Below, one piece after another: positions 46,885 to 58,090 of a DNA stretch of 64,000 nucleotides. Numbering within the stretch: position 1 is the stretch's first letter; each line of letters begins with the position of its first letter. The stretch comes from Harmonia axyridis (taxonomy: Eukaryota; Arthropoda; Insecta; Coleoptera; Coccinellidae). The stretch spans positions 23,371,506 to 23,435,505 of the forward strand of contig NC_059505.1 in NCBI RefSeq assembly GCF_914767665.1, in the 5' to 3' direction. The notes below the pieces were generated by a model that was not told the DNA's origin, did not search any database, and worked only from the letters and a program-made list of their open reading frames with translations. The position numbers were made by a program, and so were the translations under genes.

Positions 46885-48435
46885 TGGATTGACTAATAAG
46901 GACAAGTAAGTATGACGATTCAGCGTCGAATTCTAAAAGAATGTATAATCAAATAAATACTTATCAGCATCTATTCTTGTCTTCATAATTTTACAAAATT
47001 AATCTCGCTTATCATAACCATCTTCATTCAGTTGGCGTACTAAATGTATTTTGTAATGGAATTTATGATGATTAATGATTCTACTGATATTCGTAACATC
47101 AGACATTTTTCTTGTGCTCAAAAGTAAAAATGCACTTCAACAGGTTCATTTCATAACAGAAATTCATGGTCTGGTCTGGATCTCGTTTCTTGTTCCCTAA
47201 TGATTCAGCGTAACTGATGGTAAACATGATAACTCCCAAACATGGGCTCCCGCAGAAATTTTTCTCAAGAGGGGCAAAATGAAAATTATTGAAAATGATA
47301 AGGCGTCCATGAATGTCATAGTTAACCGCAAAATTGTTGTGAATCCATTACATTTCTTTTTTCCTTGTCCTTTGGATTGAGAAAGTTATTATGAGGGTGT
47401 TGTGCTGAAAAATGAGGCAATCATTTACACATATTAAACATATTAAACAACTTTCGTAATGACCCATTGTATTTATAGTAAATCAATTTAATTATTTCAA
47501 CTAACTGGTATATTATGTTCCTTTGAACTCAACATCTTGAAAATTTATTAATTTTTGTTTTTTTTTTGTTGTGCTATGGCTGTATCTAGTGAATATTCTA
47601 CAAAGATTTGCTTGTTTTGCTGCATTGGTGAGCTCATTCGATTTAAGTTAGTGGCTTATGTTCGAACATATTTTTCTTTCTTTTTTTTATCTTGTTTCTA
47701 GTTCAATTACAGAGGGTTAGGTGAAAGAATAGACGTGAGGTCTCGGGACTTTTAGTAGGTTTTATTTTCAAGTTATAATACCTGAGACAGCGCGAACTTA
47801 ATCTCGCCCTCAATTCTGTTGCATTTTTTGTATCATAATTTCTATAAATAAAGGCCTTTATTATTATTATTATAATCAAAATCTCAAGGGGAGGGGGTTG
47901 GGCATGCCCCCCCTGGCCTCCCCCTGCGGGCGCCAATGCTTTCAAACGAAAAGAACCTAAAAACTTGGAACTATCAGAGTAGGTTTAGATTGCGATCGCT
48001 GCGGATGACTTCGTTGACAACCAAAATCTGACAAAGGGAGTTTAATTGTTGTGATAATTTCAGAAACATTGAGTGGCTTGGATTTAAATCCTACAGTTGA
48101 ATGTGGAATAACATTTTCAAATTCCATACAAAATTTTAAGATGATCGCGTCACCAAAACCAGAGAAAATTCAAGAAGAATATGCAGAACGTATTATTCCA
48201 TATTTCCGAGACCATCAGTTCGAATAGTTGAGATTTCGGAAGTGAATATAAAATGGATTCATGGCATCATAGGAACCATAGTAAATTTAAGATAAATATT
48301 TGTAAAGAAAAACCCAATACTTCTGTGACAGCAACATATTTGATCGGAATGTGTTTATATAAAAAAATAACAAATTCACACTTTGTTCTAAACTATATGT
48401 TTTTTTGCTTCAGCAGAAGCATAACAAATTCAAGA
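46885..48435. other. Mixed: LINE 3' end, GC-rich TE end, possible exon
   Basis: 47700-47873 ends ATAAATAAAGGCCTTTATT plus (ATT)n, a LINE 3' terminus. 47887-47940 is GC-rich (GGGGGTTGGGCATGCCCCCC then CTGCGGGCGCCAATG), like one terminus of a DNA transposon. A possible orphan exon lies at 48064-48227. The remainder is AT-rich with no gene seen. Confidence 0.4.
48064..48227 (+). CDS. Possible terminal exon, unrecognised
   Basis: After an acceptor-like GTGATAATTTCAG the frame reads TLSGLDLNPTVECGITFSNS, then FKMIASPKPEKIQEEYAERI and IPYFRDHQFE, with a stop at 48225-48227. Composition is protein-like (charged, low homopolymer) and it lies outside recognised elements. I do not know the family. No partner exon was found, so it could be a relic or a chance frame. 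Confidence 0.3.
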
Positions 48436-48440
48436 ATATA

Positions 48441-50364
48441 CAGGGTGAGTCTTTGACTTGTACATATATTTTAACCGAAGGTTCTTGAGGTCAAAAGAAA
48501 CACTTTTTTCATTTACTATTTTTTCCGATTCGGCCCTGTTAAAAAGATATAGCCATTTTAAATTTTCAAAATGAGCTAATTCACCCCTGAAAACCGGAAC
48601 ACTGAAGTTTTCTCAAGCATAAGATATACCTCTTGAACCTTGGAAATAAGCTACTAAATTAGAAAAACCATCATAAACTCACGTCTAACATTCCATTTGT
48701 TGAACAAAGTAGTGTTTATAATCAAATAAATGAGTTATTCCAATTTCGTTGACGCTAAAGATTAAATATTCTTCTCTTGATTTCTATTTCATTTTCGATA
48801 ATTATAACGAATTGAGCTCGCTACCACCCATATTAGCTCTGATACTCATATCCATTCATTCATTATATTTCATTTATATGATATCGTTGTTTATTTTTCG
48901 TGCAAGAATTAACCTTAAAATCTCAAATAAATAATATTCATCTATGAAAGATCTAACACAGACTATAGTAATCTGTGGTTTTAAGTTTGAATTTCAAATT
49001 TCGAGTGATGCCAAATATAAACACAGCAGTTCGGTTCGAATAATCTATGTTCTAACCTAAAATTTTCATTTACAGTTTACACTGTTATTGTTATAAGATA
49101 TTTGTTATGAAATGAAGCATCTGATTTGTTCCAACTATCTCATAAAAATATTGAAATGCATCAATATTTTTGAAACCATCAGTATGAAAATATGGAAATA
49201 TGTAAAATATTCTGGCTCTGTAATCAATGGAAAATGTTAGACTCCACTTGTAATCAAATTTGTTGTTAATGTGTACCTACATTATAGCCAACTTTACTAC
49301 TTAATTCATCTTGATTTTGGCATTGAAAATAAATGAGAAGTATTCAATGTAAATATCCACAATAGAATATTTGGTTTCTTTCAACTCACATTAAAACAAT
49401 TATGGCCCTCTTGGAAGTATGTCAATCATAAGCTCTTAGGATGAATTTATGGAATAGCAAAAGAATAAAAGTATTCAATCTCAATCATATGAAAATTTGT
49501 CTAGTATGTACATAGTCCTAGTGGTATGTTTCGATGTGAGTTTGAATGAGCCGAAGAAGAATACAGTATTGTTCGATAGCAGCAGTCTTTAGTGGGATAT
49601 TGATTGTTGTCATTATAATGGGACTATTTTGTGAAAACTTTTTTAAACATGGGTTTTATGAATAATCTGGACTTTTCAAAAAGAATGTTGATTTTAGTGA
49701 AGTATCTTCTTATTATCAGAGCTGTGCCAAAGCTCAGTGATTTTTAATCAAATCGAGGAGTTGAGGTGAGCTTATTCAAATAACTTCATTTTCAAACTAA
49801 GTTGGCTAGTACTTCAATTCTTAAATCTGAGACATGACTTCATAGTAAATATTCATTTCTGTGGTTTTTTTTTCCACAATAGAACAGAGTTGCATTCAGC
49901 CAAAGTACCCAATTTTTTGAATTTCACAGATAATTTTTTTTTTTTAAGATCAAGTTATTCGAAAACGGCGCTTTGTACGAGAAAATATGAAGAATACTTT
50001 TATTTTTCAAATTAGCCAAATATTCTTCAATGAATGTTCAAATTACTATTAAGAGTTGGTTTCTTCGAATTTCTGGTATTTTTATGGTATGTTATGTTCA
50101 TAACAAAGAAACAGAAGAATGTGTATGGAATCTGGTGTTCGGAGAAGATGTATCACATCAAAACAAAGCTATGTTTCAAAAATCATTTCCTTCGATACAA
50201 CCATTTACGAGATATAGCCGAAAATCACATTTTTTTAACGATTTTCAACAGCCTGTATCTTTTTAACCGGGCCGAATCGGAAAAAATGGTAAAGGAAAAA
50301 AGTGTTTCTTTTGACCTCAGAAATCTTGGGTTAAAATATATGTACAAGTCAAAGACTCACCCTG
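48441..50364. mobile_element. Family B element, copy 2 (1.9 kb, TA-flanked)
   Basis: Same ends (CAGGGTGAGTCTTTGACTTG) and orientation as 19107-20982, with TA on both sides (48439-40 and 50365-66). Interiors align over most of their length. It differs by about 240 bp at 49428-49666, present here and absent at the corresponding point (GGAAGTATGTC/TGGACTTTTC) in copy 1, and by small deletions near 49080-49110. No transposase was recognised. Confidence 0.85.
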
Positions 50365-50479
50365 TATATTCAATATTCAAACAATATGGTTATATTTCAA
50401 TAACAATAGCTATGTATCACAATCTACAACTACGCAAATTTGAAGTTTTTTTTTTATTTTTTACTTTGAGTAGTAGGCC

Positions 50480-50862
50480 GATGCCAGAATTGTCAAATAA
50501 TTTGTTACTTTGTTCAGTTGTTATGTAAAATCATCACCTGATTTTTGTACAAACCTGAATCCTGTTTGATAAGTAACATCCAATCCAAACATAATCATGG
50601 TGATATCAACACTCTATATAACGTACAACTGGCAATGTCTGTAGAAATTGTTCTACATAATCATAAAAAACTTGTGTCTAAGTGATGGTTTCACATAACA
50701 ACTGTCAACAAAGTTATTTGACAATTCAGGATCCAGCTTACTAATTATATCAACAAAAATAACGAGTCTATCTATGCAAATTTGAACTTTGTTGGCAGTT
50801 GTTATGTGAAACCATCACTTGAGTTTTTTGAAATATGTAGAACAATTTCAACAATGAAAAGA
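50480..50862. repeat. Three alternating copies of a ~75-bp repeat
   Basis: Blocks at 50483-50550 (plus), 50640-50735 (minus) and 50765-50860 (plus) share GTTGTTATGTGAAACCATCA or its complement, and GTAGAACAATTTC. The last two form a long hairpin; the first is an extra copy of one arm. Confidence 0.65.
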
Positions 50863-51004
50863 GAGCGACATTTTATTGAATGATTCAGTAGGAATCGAGT
50901 TTCATCCTTTACTATACTGTACTGTTTTTGTCGATTCTCGAGTCATATTTTTGGATTGACCGTGGAATTCACAGATTGATTTTTTTTTCCACTACCATGT
51001 ATAC

Positions 51005-51146
51005 TGAATTTATCTCAATTATCAATGTAGCCTATTACTGGACGCTTCTAGTAATAGGTTACATTGATAATTGAGATAAGTTTGGTATACATTTGGTCTA
51101 TTACTGAAAGTGTCCAGTAATAGGCTACATTAATAATTGAGATAAT
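51005..51146. repeat. Hairpin plus a third arm copy
   Basis: TTATCTCAATTATCAATGTA with CCTATTACT and its complement AGTAATAGG..TACATTGATAATTGAGATAA form about 29-bp arms around a 12-bp loop (about 51010-51079). A third copy of the right arm (AGTAATAGGCTACATTAATA) follows at 51115-51144. This is similar in layout to the repeat set just upstream. Confidence 0.75.
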
Positions 51147-51280
51147 TGGGGTAAGTGGAGCAGACTATGTTCGCATATTTTGTCTGGACTTCGCCCTTTC
51201 TCATATCTATTATTACACTTGTGGATATCAAGTAACAGTTTATTGATGTGAGAATAAAGACAATTATTATTATTATTATA
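51147..51280 (+). repeat. LINE 3' end, 5'-truncated
   Basis: About 130 bp ending GTGAGAATAAAGACAATTATT plus (ATT)n, a typical CR1/Jockey-like 3' terminus with AATAAA-like signal and microsatellite tail. No coding part. Confidence 0.5.
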
Positions 51281-51284
51281 AATT

Positions 51285-51996
51285 CGGTATATATTTTGCC
51301 CCAATGAAGTGAAAAAAAATTCCACCTCTTAGTTCCGTGAGATAGTGCAAGATTTCACCGAAAATTTGGATTGAGGAAAGCGCGGTACACAGTTACACTT
51401 AACTCGAAAGTTAAGAAATATATTGATTGGTTTCGGTTTGTTATTAGGACTGTATTCTGGTTTGAAACGTATCTGTAAAACTCCGTACTCCAAGGTATGG
51501 GAATATTCCAGAATCGAAATGTTATTTCTGTCGAAGTTCAGAATTCTGGAATTTTCCCTAGTTATAAAAATCATTCGATAGGATAAAAGCGACCAGCCAT
51601 TTTTAGGTCAAGTCCTCGAAAACGTAATCCTTTTTGTTTCTGTAAATTTTCAAAGGCTCGACTTATGACTGTTATTCACTGCTTGACCTATTCCAAAACT
51701 AAAGTCCTAACCTCAGACGAATATGGTACCTATTCAATCCGTTCGTGTCGCCATACCTTAAAACCACAAATTTCACTGACTACGTCCCATTCCGTTCTCC
51801 TGAGGTTCTATTCTCCCGGCAGGAACTTAATTTTCAATTACCGTGTAATTTACGGTGTGAATAAGGAGATTGTAGTCTGATGTAATATACTTTAGGGATA
51901 AGCTGTTTAAGCATTATAATGAGAATTAAATAACAACTGATATTTTAGTGATATTCATCCGTTAAGCGTTTCATCTTTTACCAGGACATGCAAACA
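51285..51996. other. Unique non-coding sequence
   Basis: No gene was recognised. TTCTGGAATTTTC near 51546 is a chance-level match to a heat-shock element. Confidence 0.35.
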
Positions 51997-52001
51997 AATT
52001 C

Positions 52002-52884
52002 TGTTAAGGCTTACAGAGGAAGAAGAAGAACTCCTGTGATTCTACTCGATGCTTTCTCGCACCTCATTGTCTTCTGATCCTAATGACCTATCCCCCCTTA
52101 CACCTGCACATTTCCTTGTGGGTGACTCATTTATGGCTGTACCACAAAGAGAATCCACAGAAATTCCCTCTACATGTTTAAAATTATATGAAAGACTACA
52201 GCAAATTGCACAACATTTTTGGAAACGTTGGTCTTCGGAATACCTGACATCTCTACAGCAAATACATAAATGGAAGATTGACGACGTCCAGAATTTGAAG
52301 ATCGGAACATTAGTTGTATTGAAGAAGGATAACCTTCCCCCACTTCGATGGCGTTTGGAAGAGTTGTGAATCTTCATCTACGAAGGAACAATATTGTACG
52401 TGTCGTAAGCATCATGACGAAGAATGGTGTTTTCAAACGCAGTATACATAAAATCAGTCCCCTGCCAATGGAGGTTTAATATCTAGCAAGAATCAAGTCA
52501 TTACATGTCGCCTGACATTAGGAAGGTCATGAAAATCCTTTATTGAAAGTTGAACCTTTCGAGGTGGCCGCGATGTTAAGGCTTACAGAGGAAGAAGAAG
52601 AACTCCTGTGATTCTACTCGATGCTTTCTGGCACCATGGTTCCACCTCTAGCGAGTGCTTTCAATAATTCAGTATTCATCAGCCATTCATTAAACAAGTA
52701 TTCATGATTTTTATATTCATTACAAGTATTCAGTAAAAACAAGTATTCATCCACTTGATATTCACAAGTTATTACTATTATAACATTACAGTTATATTCA
52801 GTGTTTGTGTTCTCTCTATTGAACAAGTAAAAATCATTACTTATTATCCTTCATCCACAAATCAAGCAAGCATACAATTGTTCA
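52002..52884 (+). mobile_element. Internally deleted BEL/Pao LTR retrotransposon with intact target duplication
   Basis: A 5-bp target duplication AATTC lies at 51997-52001 and 52885-52889. The element starts TGTTAAGGCTTACAGAGGAA and ends TTCA. A full-size 3' LTR of 311 bp (52574-52884) follows a purine-rich GAGGTGGCCGCGA. At the 5' side only the first ~52 bp of the LTR remain, joined directly to the integrase C-terminal region. Primer-binding site, gag, protease, RT and most of integrase are absent. Confidence 0.88.
52055..52370 (+). pseudogene. BEL/Pao integrase C-terminal region
   Basis: The frame reads LSSDPNDLSPLTPAHFLVGD, then LQQIAQHFWKRWSSEYLTSL, then KIGTLVVLKKDNLPPLRWRL. It matches the conserved region after the integrase catalytic core of BEL/Pao elements (SSDPxDLxPLTPxHFL, QHFWxRWxxEYL, VLxKDNLPPLxWxL). 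A frameshift near 52360 precedes RRNNIVRVVSIMTKNGVFKR and KISPLP, the usual end of the polyprotein. The catalytic DDE core is absent. Confidence 0.88.
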
Positions 52885-52970
52885 AATTCCATTACAAAGA
52901 ATTACGAAACATAGATTAATTCATTGATATATTCTGTAGATAAATAATGGATTCACGTCTGTATATAATA

Positions 52971-53052
52971 TATCAAATTAATTTTACGGCAGTCAGACAA
53001 TTTTTTCCAGAATTGAAAAAATTGTCCAACTGCCGTAAAATTAATTTGATAT
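52971..53052. repeat. Hairpin element beside a TA microsatellite
   Basis: ATATCAAATTAATTTTACGG and its complement CCGTAAAATTAATTTGATAT are the tips of about 38-bp arms around a 5-bp loop. It is followed at once by (TA)n at 53060-53099. GATATATTCTGTAGATA precedes and GATATTCTGTAGATA follows, perhaps a target duplication. Confidence 0.75.
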
Positions 53053-53057
53053 TCTGT

Positions 53058-53059
<2 letters not shown>

Positions 53060-53099
<40 letters not shown>
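53060..53099. repeat. (AT)n microsatellite
   Basis: Twenty uninterrupted AT units. Confidence 0.95.
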
Positions 53100-53101
<2 letters not shown>

Positions 53102-53649
53102 TATGTATATATTTTTGAAACATTTTCACCATCATTATAACAATATTTGTAAAGGAAGATAACATATATCACTAGCTGGTATTTTACGTAGATGAAATTG
53201 AGGTTGAGATGAAGCGGAATTTTCTAGTCGAGGAATATATGATGCCTAGCAAGAATTCGTTGACTCAATGAGTGGAGAAATCCGACCAACATCAAAATTT
53301 TGCTTCACTACATTGCATGCCTCTATGAACGAAGTTTAAAAACAGATAATGAGAGAGATAAAGAGAGAAAAGGAGATTTCTATTTCAACTCCAATTTCAA
53401 TTTATTGGTTTATTGTTCACTTACAATCCTCAAAAAATAACATATCATATAACAATACCATGATCGAGAGGGATGTAGTTACCTGAGTGCATGTAGCTTG
53501 TTTCGTGTCCTGTCCTCTCCTGACATGGCCTGATTGTATACAATATTAACAAAATCAGACATGCTTGCAGAGAAGAGAGCTTGCTATTTCTTTGTCAGCA
53601 GGTATATAATTCAATTATTAATTATTATCGTTGAAACTGCTTCATTTTA

Positions 53650-54205
53650 AATTTATACTTTTTCAATTTATAGTTTCTCATTTCTATTATGAAGTTTTGG
53701 GAAAAAATAAAATATACTTCTTTGCATATGAATTATCTTGAAGAGAGGTATGTTTATGTGTCGGTTTTATACACTTCCAGAATATAGGTACTATTTTGAG
53801 TGGACAGGACGCTTAATTGTTCTTGTACACCCATATCAAGCTCTAGGTTTTCACATTCTATAGGTTAGCTTTAGAAGAAGTGAAAGAGAAATATATGTTT
53901 TAAAAAACCTACAAACCTATATACCTAATTTATAATTTTTCAATTTATAGTTTCTCATTTCCATTATAAAGTTTTGGGAAAAAATAAAATATACTTCTTT
54001 GCATTTGAATTTTCTTGAAGAGAGGTATGTCTATATGTCGGTTTTGTACACTTCGAGTAAGAAGGTAATACTTTGAGTGGGCAGGATGCTGAATTGTTTT
54101 TTTACACCCATATCAAGCACTGATGAGGGTAAAGGGTTCGCACATTCTTTAAGTTAGATCTAAAAGAAGTTGAAGAAGAATATATGGTTTGAAAAAAAAC
54201 TATAG
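53650..54205. repeat. Tandem duplication, period ~281 bp
   Basis: Two units share TTTTTCAATTTATAGTTTCT, AGTTTTGGGAAAAAATAAAA, GAAGAGAGGTATGT and ACACCCATATCAAGC. They diverge by scattered substitutions and small indels. Non-coding. Confidence 0.75.
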
Positions 54206-54589
54206 GTAACCTTTCTTCCATCTCCCTTTTTCCTATTTTTTTTCTGAAGTCATAACTCGCTGATGGAGGCTTCATGTATAGTGACCTTCGCCATGCTTCT
54301 CACCCTACCACAATTATCGACTGATAGTTTGTAGTGGCTAAGCTCTATTAACATTAAACTAGACCCGTACCACAACGCATTGGTAATTTTCAAGCTTGAA
54401 AAATGGAACTGTTACCTAATTCCCTCGAAGAAATTACGACACAATGGAAATATTCTTTAGTGCTATTCAAATTTATTTAATAATAATATACATCAGACTC
54501 AGAACGTTTCCAAAATTAATTTCTAAAATTGAACTTACATTAGCACTCAGTTGATCTGAATGACTACCACAAATTATTATTATGTAAGA

Positions 54590-54785
54590 AAAAGAAAGAA
54601 AGAAAATGAGTTTATTTTATACCTAATAAACTGATAACATCGCTGAGGTATATAATATTATAACCAGTGCGCGATATTTAATCAATAATAATTTTAAAAA
54701 ATGATCAAAGAGAAATACATTAACTAACTAACTAAGGAAAGAGAAATGAAAACAAACAAAGTAAATCATGAGCGGAAATATGTAT
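54590..54785 (-). repeat. Non-LTR element 3' end, copy 2
   Basis: Reverse complement of 23700-23885, with the GAAAGAAAG tail at the left end. No coding body. The same 3' end in two places, in opposite orientation, points to retrotransposition rather than segmental duplication. Confidence 0.6.
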
Positions 54786-55470
54786 AAGGTATAAGACTAG
54801 TATTAATGTAGTATTAAGATATAGGGACCATTCTTCATTTGAATCATTATGACATGGCGAGGTGGCTTATTGGCCAGAGCATAATTATGAAAATTCGAAC
54901 GGAGTAAGAAATTTACGGTACAGTACTCAGATATACAGGTACTTTGCGAAACTCACGTTCATCAAATACTTTTCGACACAAGCATAAGCAGTAGTAAAAC
55001 GATATAATTTTCGCAATTCAGATAAAGTAATTCCACTTAAACAATTGTTGTCGTAATATGAGAATCTCGTTCGAAGTTCACCCCAACTTTGGTTCGAGCT
55101 CTGTACACACCCTGTCCGAGTTGTAAAAAGATCTATTGCTAAAACTTGCGCCATATATAAACCCAGCGTAACATGAGAGCGATTCAGGGAACTACGCAGC
55201 ATCCTACCGAATCAGACCCCCTCACGATGTAGATGAAATATGATCTGGCAGCGTTCTACCTTACACTGAGCTTACGAGAGGGATGAAGAATTGACGTGTC
55301 TTCTTTGTATGAATTAGGTACCTCTAAATAACATTTTTATTTGATTTCATTCAACTGATTGTTGCATATTATTTGAAATCATTATAAAAAAGGTTTTTGG
55401 TCAGAACAGAATATCATTGATATGAATAAATTTTTCTGTTCAATATGAAGGGTGTTTCAGGAATAAATGA
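54786..55470. other. Unique sequence; possible SINE head
   Basis: ACATGGCGAGGTGGCTTATT near 54852 has an A-box-like stretch, with AATTCGAAC about 40 bp on. It is weakly tRNA-like. 54927-55202 (minus) is a 91-codon frame of unrecognised product in a less AT-rich patch. Nothing else. Confidence 0.3.
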
Positions 55471-55471
55471 A

Positions 55472-56741
55472 CAGGGTGGGCAAATTTCGATGTTTTTTCA
55501 AATGGGAACACTAGATTTTTGTGCCATTTTCTGAAAGCTTAATTTTTCCTGATTTCAAAAATATATAACATCGTATGATTTGGATTAATATAAATAATAG
55601 AAAATGGCCAAAAACCTCTTTTCACCTAAGAGTCTCAATATTTCTATGGTTTCAACTGTTGAACACAGAACAATTGATCTTTCTATAACAAGAGCAGTGT
55701 CCTTCCGTCGATCTGATTATTTCTATGCTTTTCACTTATTTCTACAAAATTCGAATCTAGATATGTTTTATAAATTTTTTATCTAAAAATTGATTTGGAA
55801 ATAACGGAGAAACCACAAGATCGAATTTTTCAATCGAAAGAGTTGTATTGAGATGCATGTATCAGAAGATTATTCACATAGGTCTCCAGAATCAATAGGC
55901 ACAAGTACCAATCCATTTAAAACAGCATATGAAACAATGCATATACGATTGAATTTACAAATTACAATTTAATTAAGAAGGGACAAACAAGAAATAATAT
56001 TCAACCTAATAATGACAACAATTGAACAATGCTCAGTCGACACCTATTCTCGATATTTCAATAGATGAATATTTTAAACTGTGTTAAAGCTACCTAGGAA
56101 ACTTTTTCCAAGTTCGTTTATTTCTTCGAAACTATTTGTATAAAATAAATATAGATTCGAATTTTGTAGAAATGAGTGAAAAGCATATAAATAATCGAAT
56201 TGCCGGAAGGACACTGCTCTTGTTATAGAAAGCTCAATTTTTCTGTGCTCATCAACAGTTGAAACAATAGAAATATTGAGATTCTTAAGTAAAAAAAGGT
56301 TTTTGACCATTTTCTGTTATTTAATTTACTACGAATCATAAGATGTTATATATTTTCGAAATCAGGAAAAATTAAGCTTTCAGAGAATGGCACAAAAATC
56401 TAGTGTTCCCATTTGAAAAAACACAACTTTGGGTCATAGCTTCGTAATTAGAAACCCTTTTGAAAATACGAGCACGCCACTGGATTCTACCTAAAAAAGT
56501 GCCTGTATAATGTTTTAATTTCAGAGCTCTATCATCAGTATTAGCGGAGATATAAATGTTTTTCGATATCGCCATTTTTCCAATTTTCGCTCATAACTCG
56601 AAAACAAAAGAAGGTGGCCAAAAATGAATACTACCCTTGTTAGTTTCTCAGAAAAAAAAACCGAAAATGGGGTATCAGATTTTGTCTGACTCATCTGGTT
56701 TAAAAGTTGTAGTGCTAAAACATCGAAATTTGCCCACCCTG
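55472..56741. mobile_element. Family C inverted-repeat element (1.27 kb)
   Basis: The ends CAGGGTGGGCAAATTTCGAT and the complement ATCGAAATTTGCCCACCCTG-TA are nearly identical. Inverted arms of about 280-300 bp share AACACTAGATTTTTGTGCCA and AAACCTCTTTTC.CCTAAGA. Between the right tip and its arm lies an extra stretch of about 300 bp (56420-56715) with no counterpart on the left, so the left arm is deleted there. TA is present only on the right. No transposase was seen. Confidence 0.8.
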
Positions 56742-56744
56742 TAC

Positions 56745-57440
56745 AGCCTTCCAGTGCAGATGCAAGACGTTATGAGGAGTATGAACTAGTGTTCGAAATA
56801 TGTTCTAAGTATATTCGTTTGAGAGATAGGTACCTGATATTGAAAGCATATTGATACGAAGTGTGGCAGTTTAGCCTATAGGCAAAACTTTAATAAATCA
56901 CTTCGCTTTTTGAAAAATTGATCTACATCAGAGTGTTTAACAAGAAGTAACATAAGGAAATATAATTTTCTCAGTCCAAATCTGCGTTATCAATAAGTCA
57001 CTGAAAGTGAGCATTGGACTCCATCATATACTCATTACCTGAAATGTTCATGTAAAACCATAAAGCCGTTCAATAGTTAGGCTGATTCAAAGTTTGATAA
57101 AAAACGTAAAACAGCCTAATACCTATATTTTCTTTCAGTGTCCCCAGAATGACCTGTATCAACACTGAGAACCAGTACATCTTTTTGTGAAATCCTGTTT
57201 ATACGTAAAACGACTGTTTGAAATTACTTCACTAACTGACGAGTTAGTAACAGATAAGAGTTTGGCTTCCGATACAAATATACGCATAACTGCATATTCT
57301 AATGCAGATTTTAGATATTTTTAAGTACTTATTTTAGTAATTATCTGTTCAATTTGCAGATTTCAAATATACACTTTGTTTGTGAACATGAACAAATCTT
57401 ATAGAACCGTACACGAAGAAGAAGCCATTTTAAGACTTCA
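56745..57440. other. AT-rich non-coding sequence
   Basis: No gene, repeat or element end was recognised. Confidence 0.4.
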
Positions 57441-57449
57441 ATCATGGTT

Positions 57450-57730
57450 CGCTTAGCTCGATGGAGAATCCAAGTGAACCCTGAGAAGAACCAAAGACGA
57501 AAAAATCACACGGACACGTTATAATGTTCGATAGGAGGATCAAATGGAAAAACGAGCACAAGTACTAGGAGTAATACTTGACAAGAAGCTGACTTGGAAA
57601 CAAAAAATAACATCAGCTGTGATGAAGGTAAGGACAACAGCGACGTCGTTGCAACCGTTACTTTGCAAATGCAGCTAAATGTCCTTGCAACAAGCTTCTT
57701 CTCTAAAAGTCCACAAGTCTCTTCAAGTAC
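57450..57730 (+). pseudogene. Jockey-type LINE reverse transcriptase scrap
   Basis: WRIQVNPEKNQRRKITRTR, a frameshift, then KRAQVLGVILDKKLTWKQKI and TATSLQPLL match the region just after the RT catalytic motif of Jockey elements (WRIKVNxxKTxxIxFT..YLGxxLDxxLTWxxHI). The remaining element is absent and the copy is broken. Confidence 0.72.
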
Positions 57731-58090
57731 AAATACAGGTAGTTTCATTTGAATATATCGAGAAATAATAATTTGAGGTTCTTCATATTTGGTCATCAAT
57801 AACGGACACCGTGTATATAATTTAGGAGCGATGATTATTATAGGTAAATCTTTCTGTTAATAAAATTGAAATGGTTTTTCTATATCCATACCTTCGCAGT
57901 TATGAAATTATATGTAAAATGAATTTACGAACGGCTATGAACGGAAGCTGTAGCAGGTTTTTTAACCACGGAATTCGAGATCCGAACCTGAAAAATATTT
58001 CTTGAGTATATCCGTTCGAAAATTTTCGGTAGGCGTTATTCTATATTTTTCATTCATGTAATTAATCCAAAACTGTTGTTATATGAAATA

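Noticed and set aside
51546..51558. TTCTGGAATTTTC resembles a three-unit heat-shock element
   Set aside because: No promoter or gene nearby; a match of this size is plausible by chance in 64 kb.
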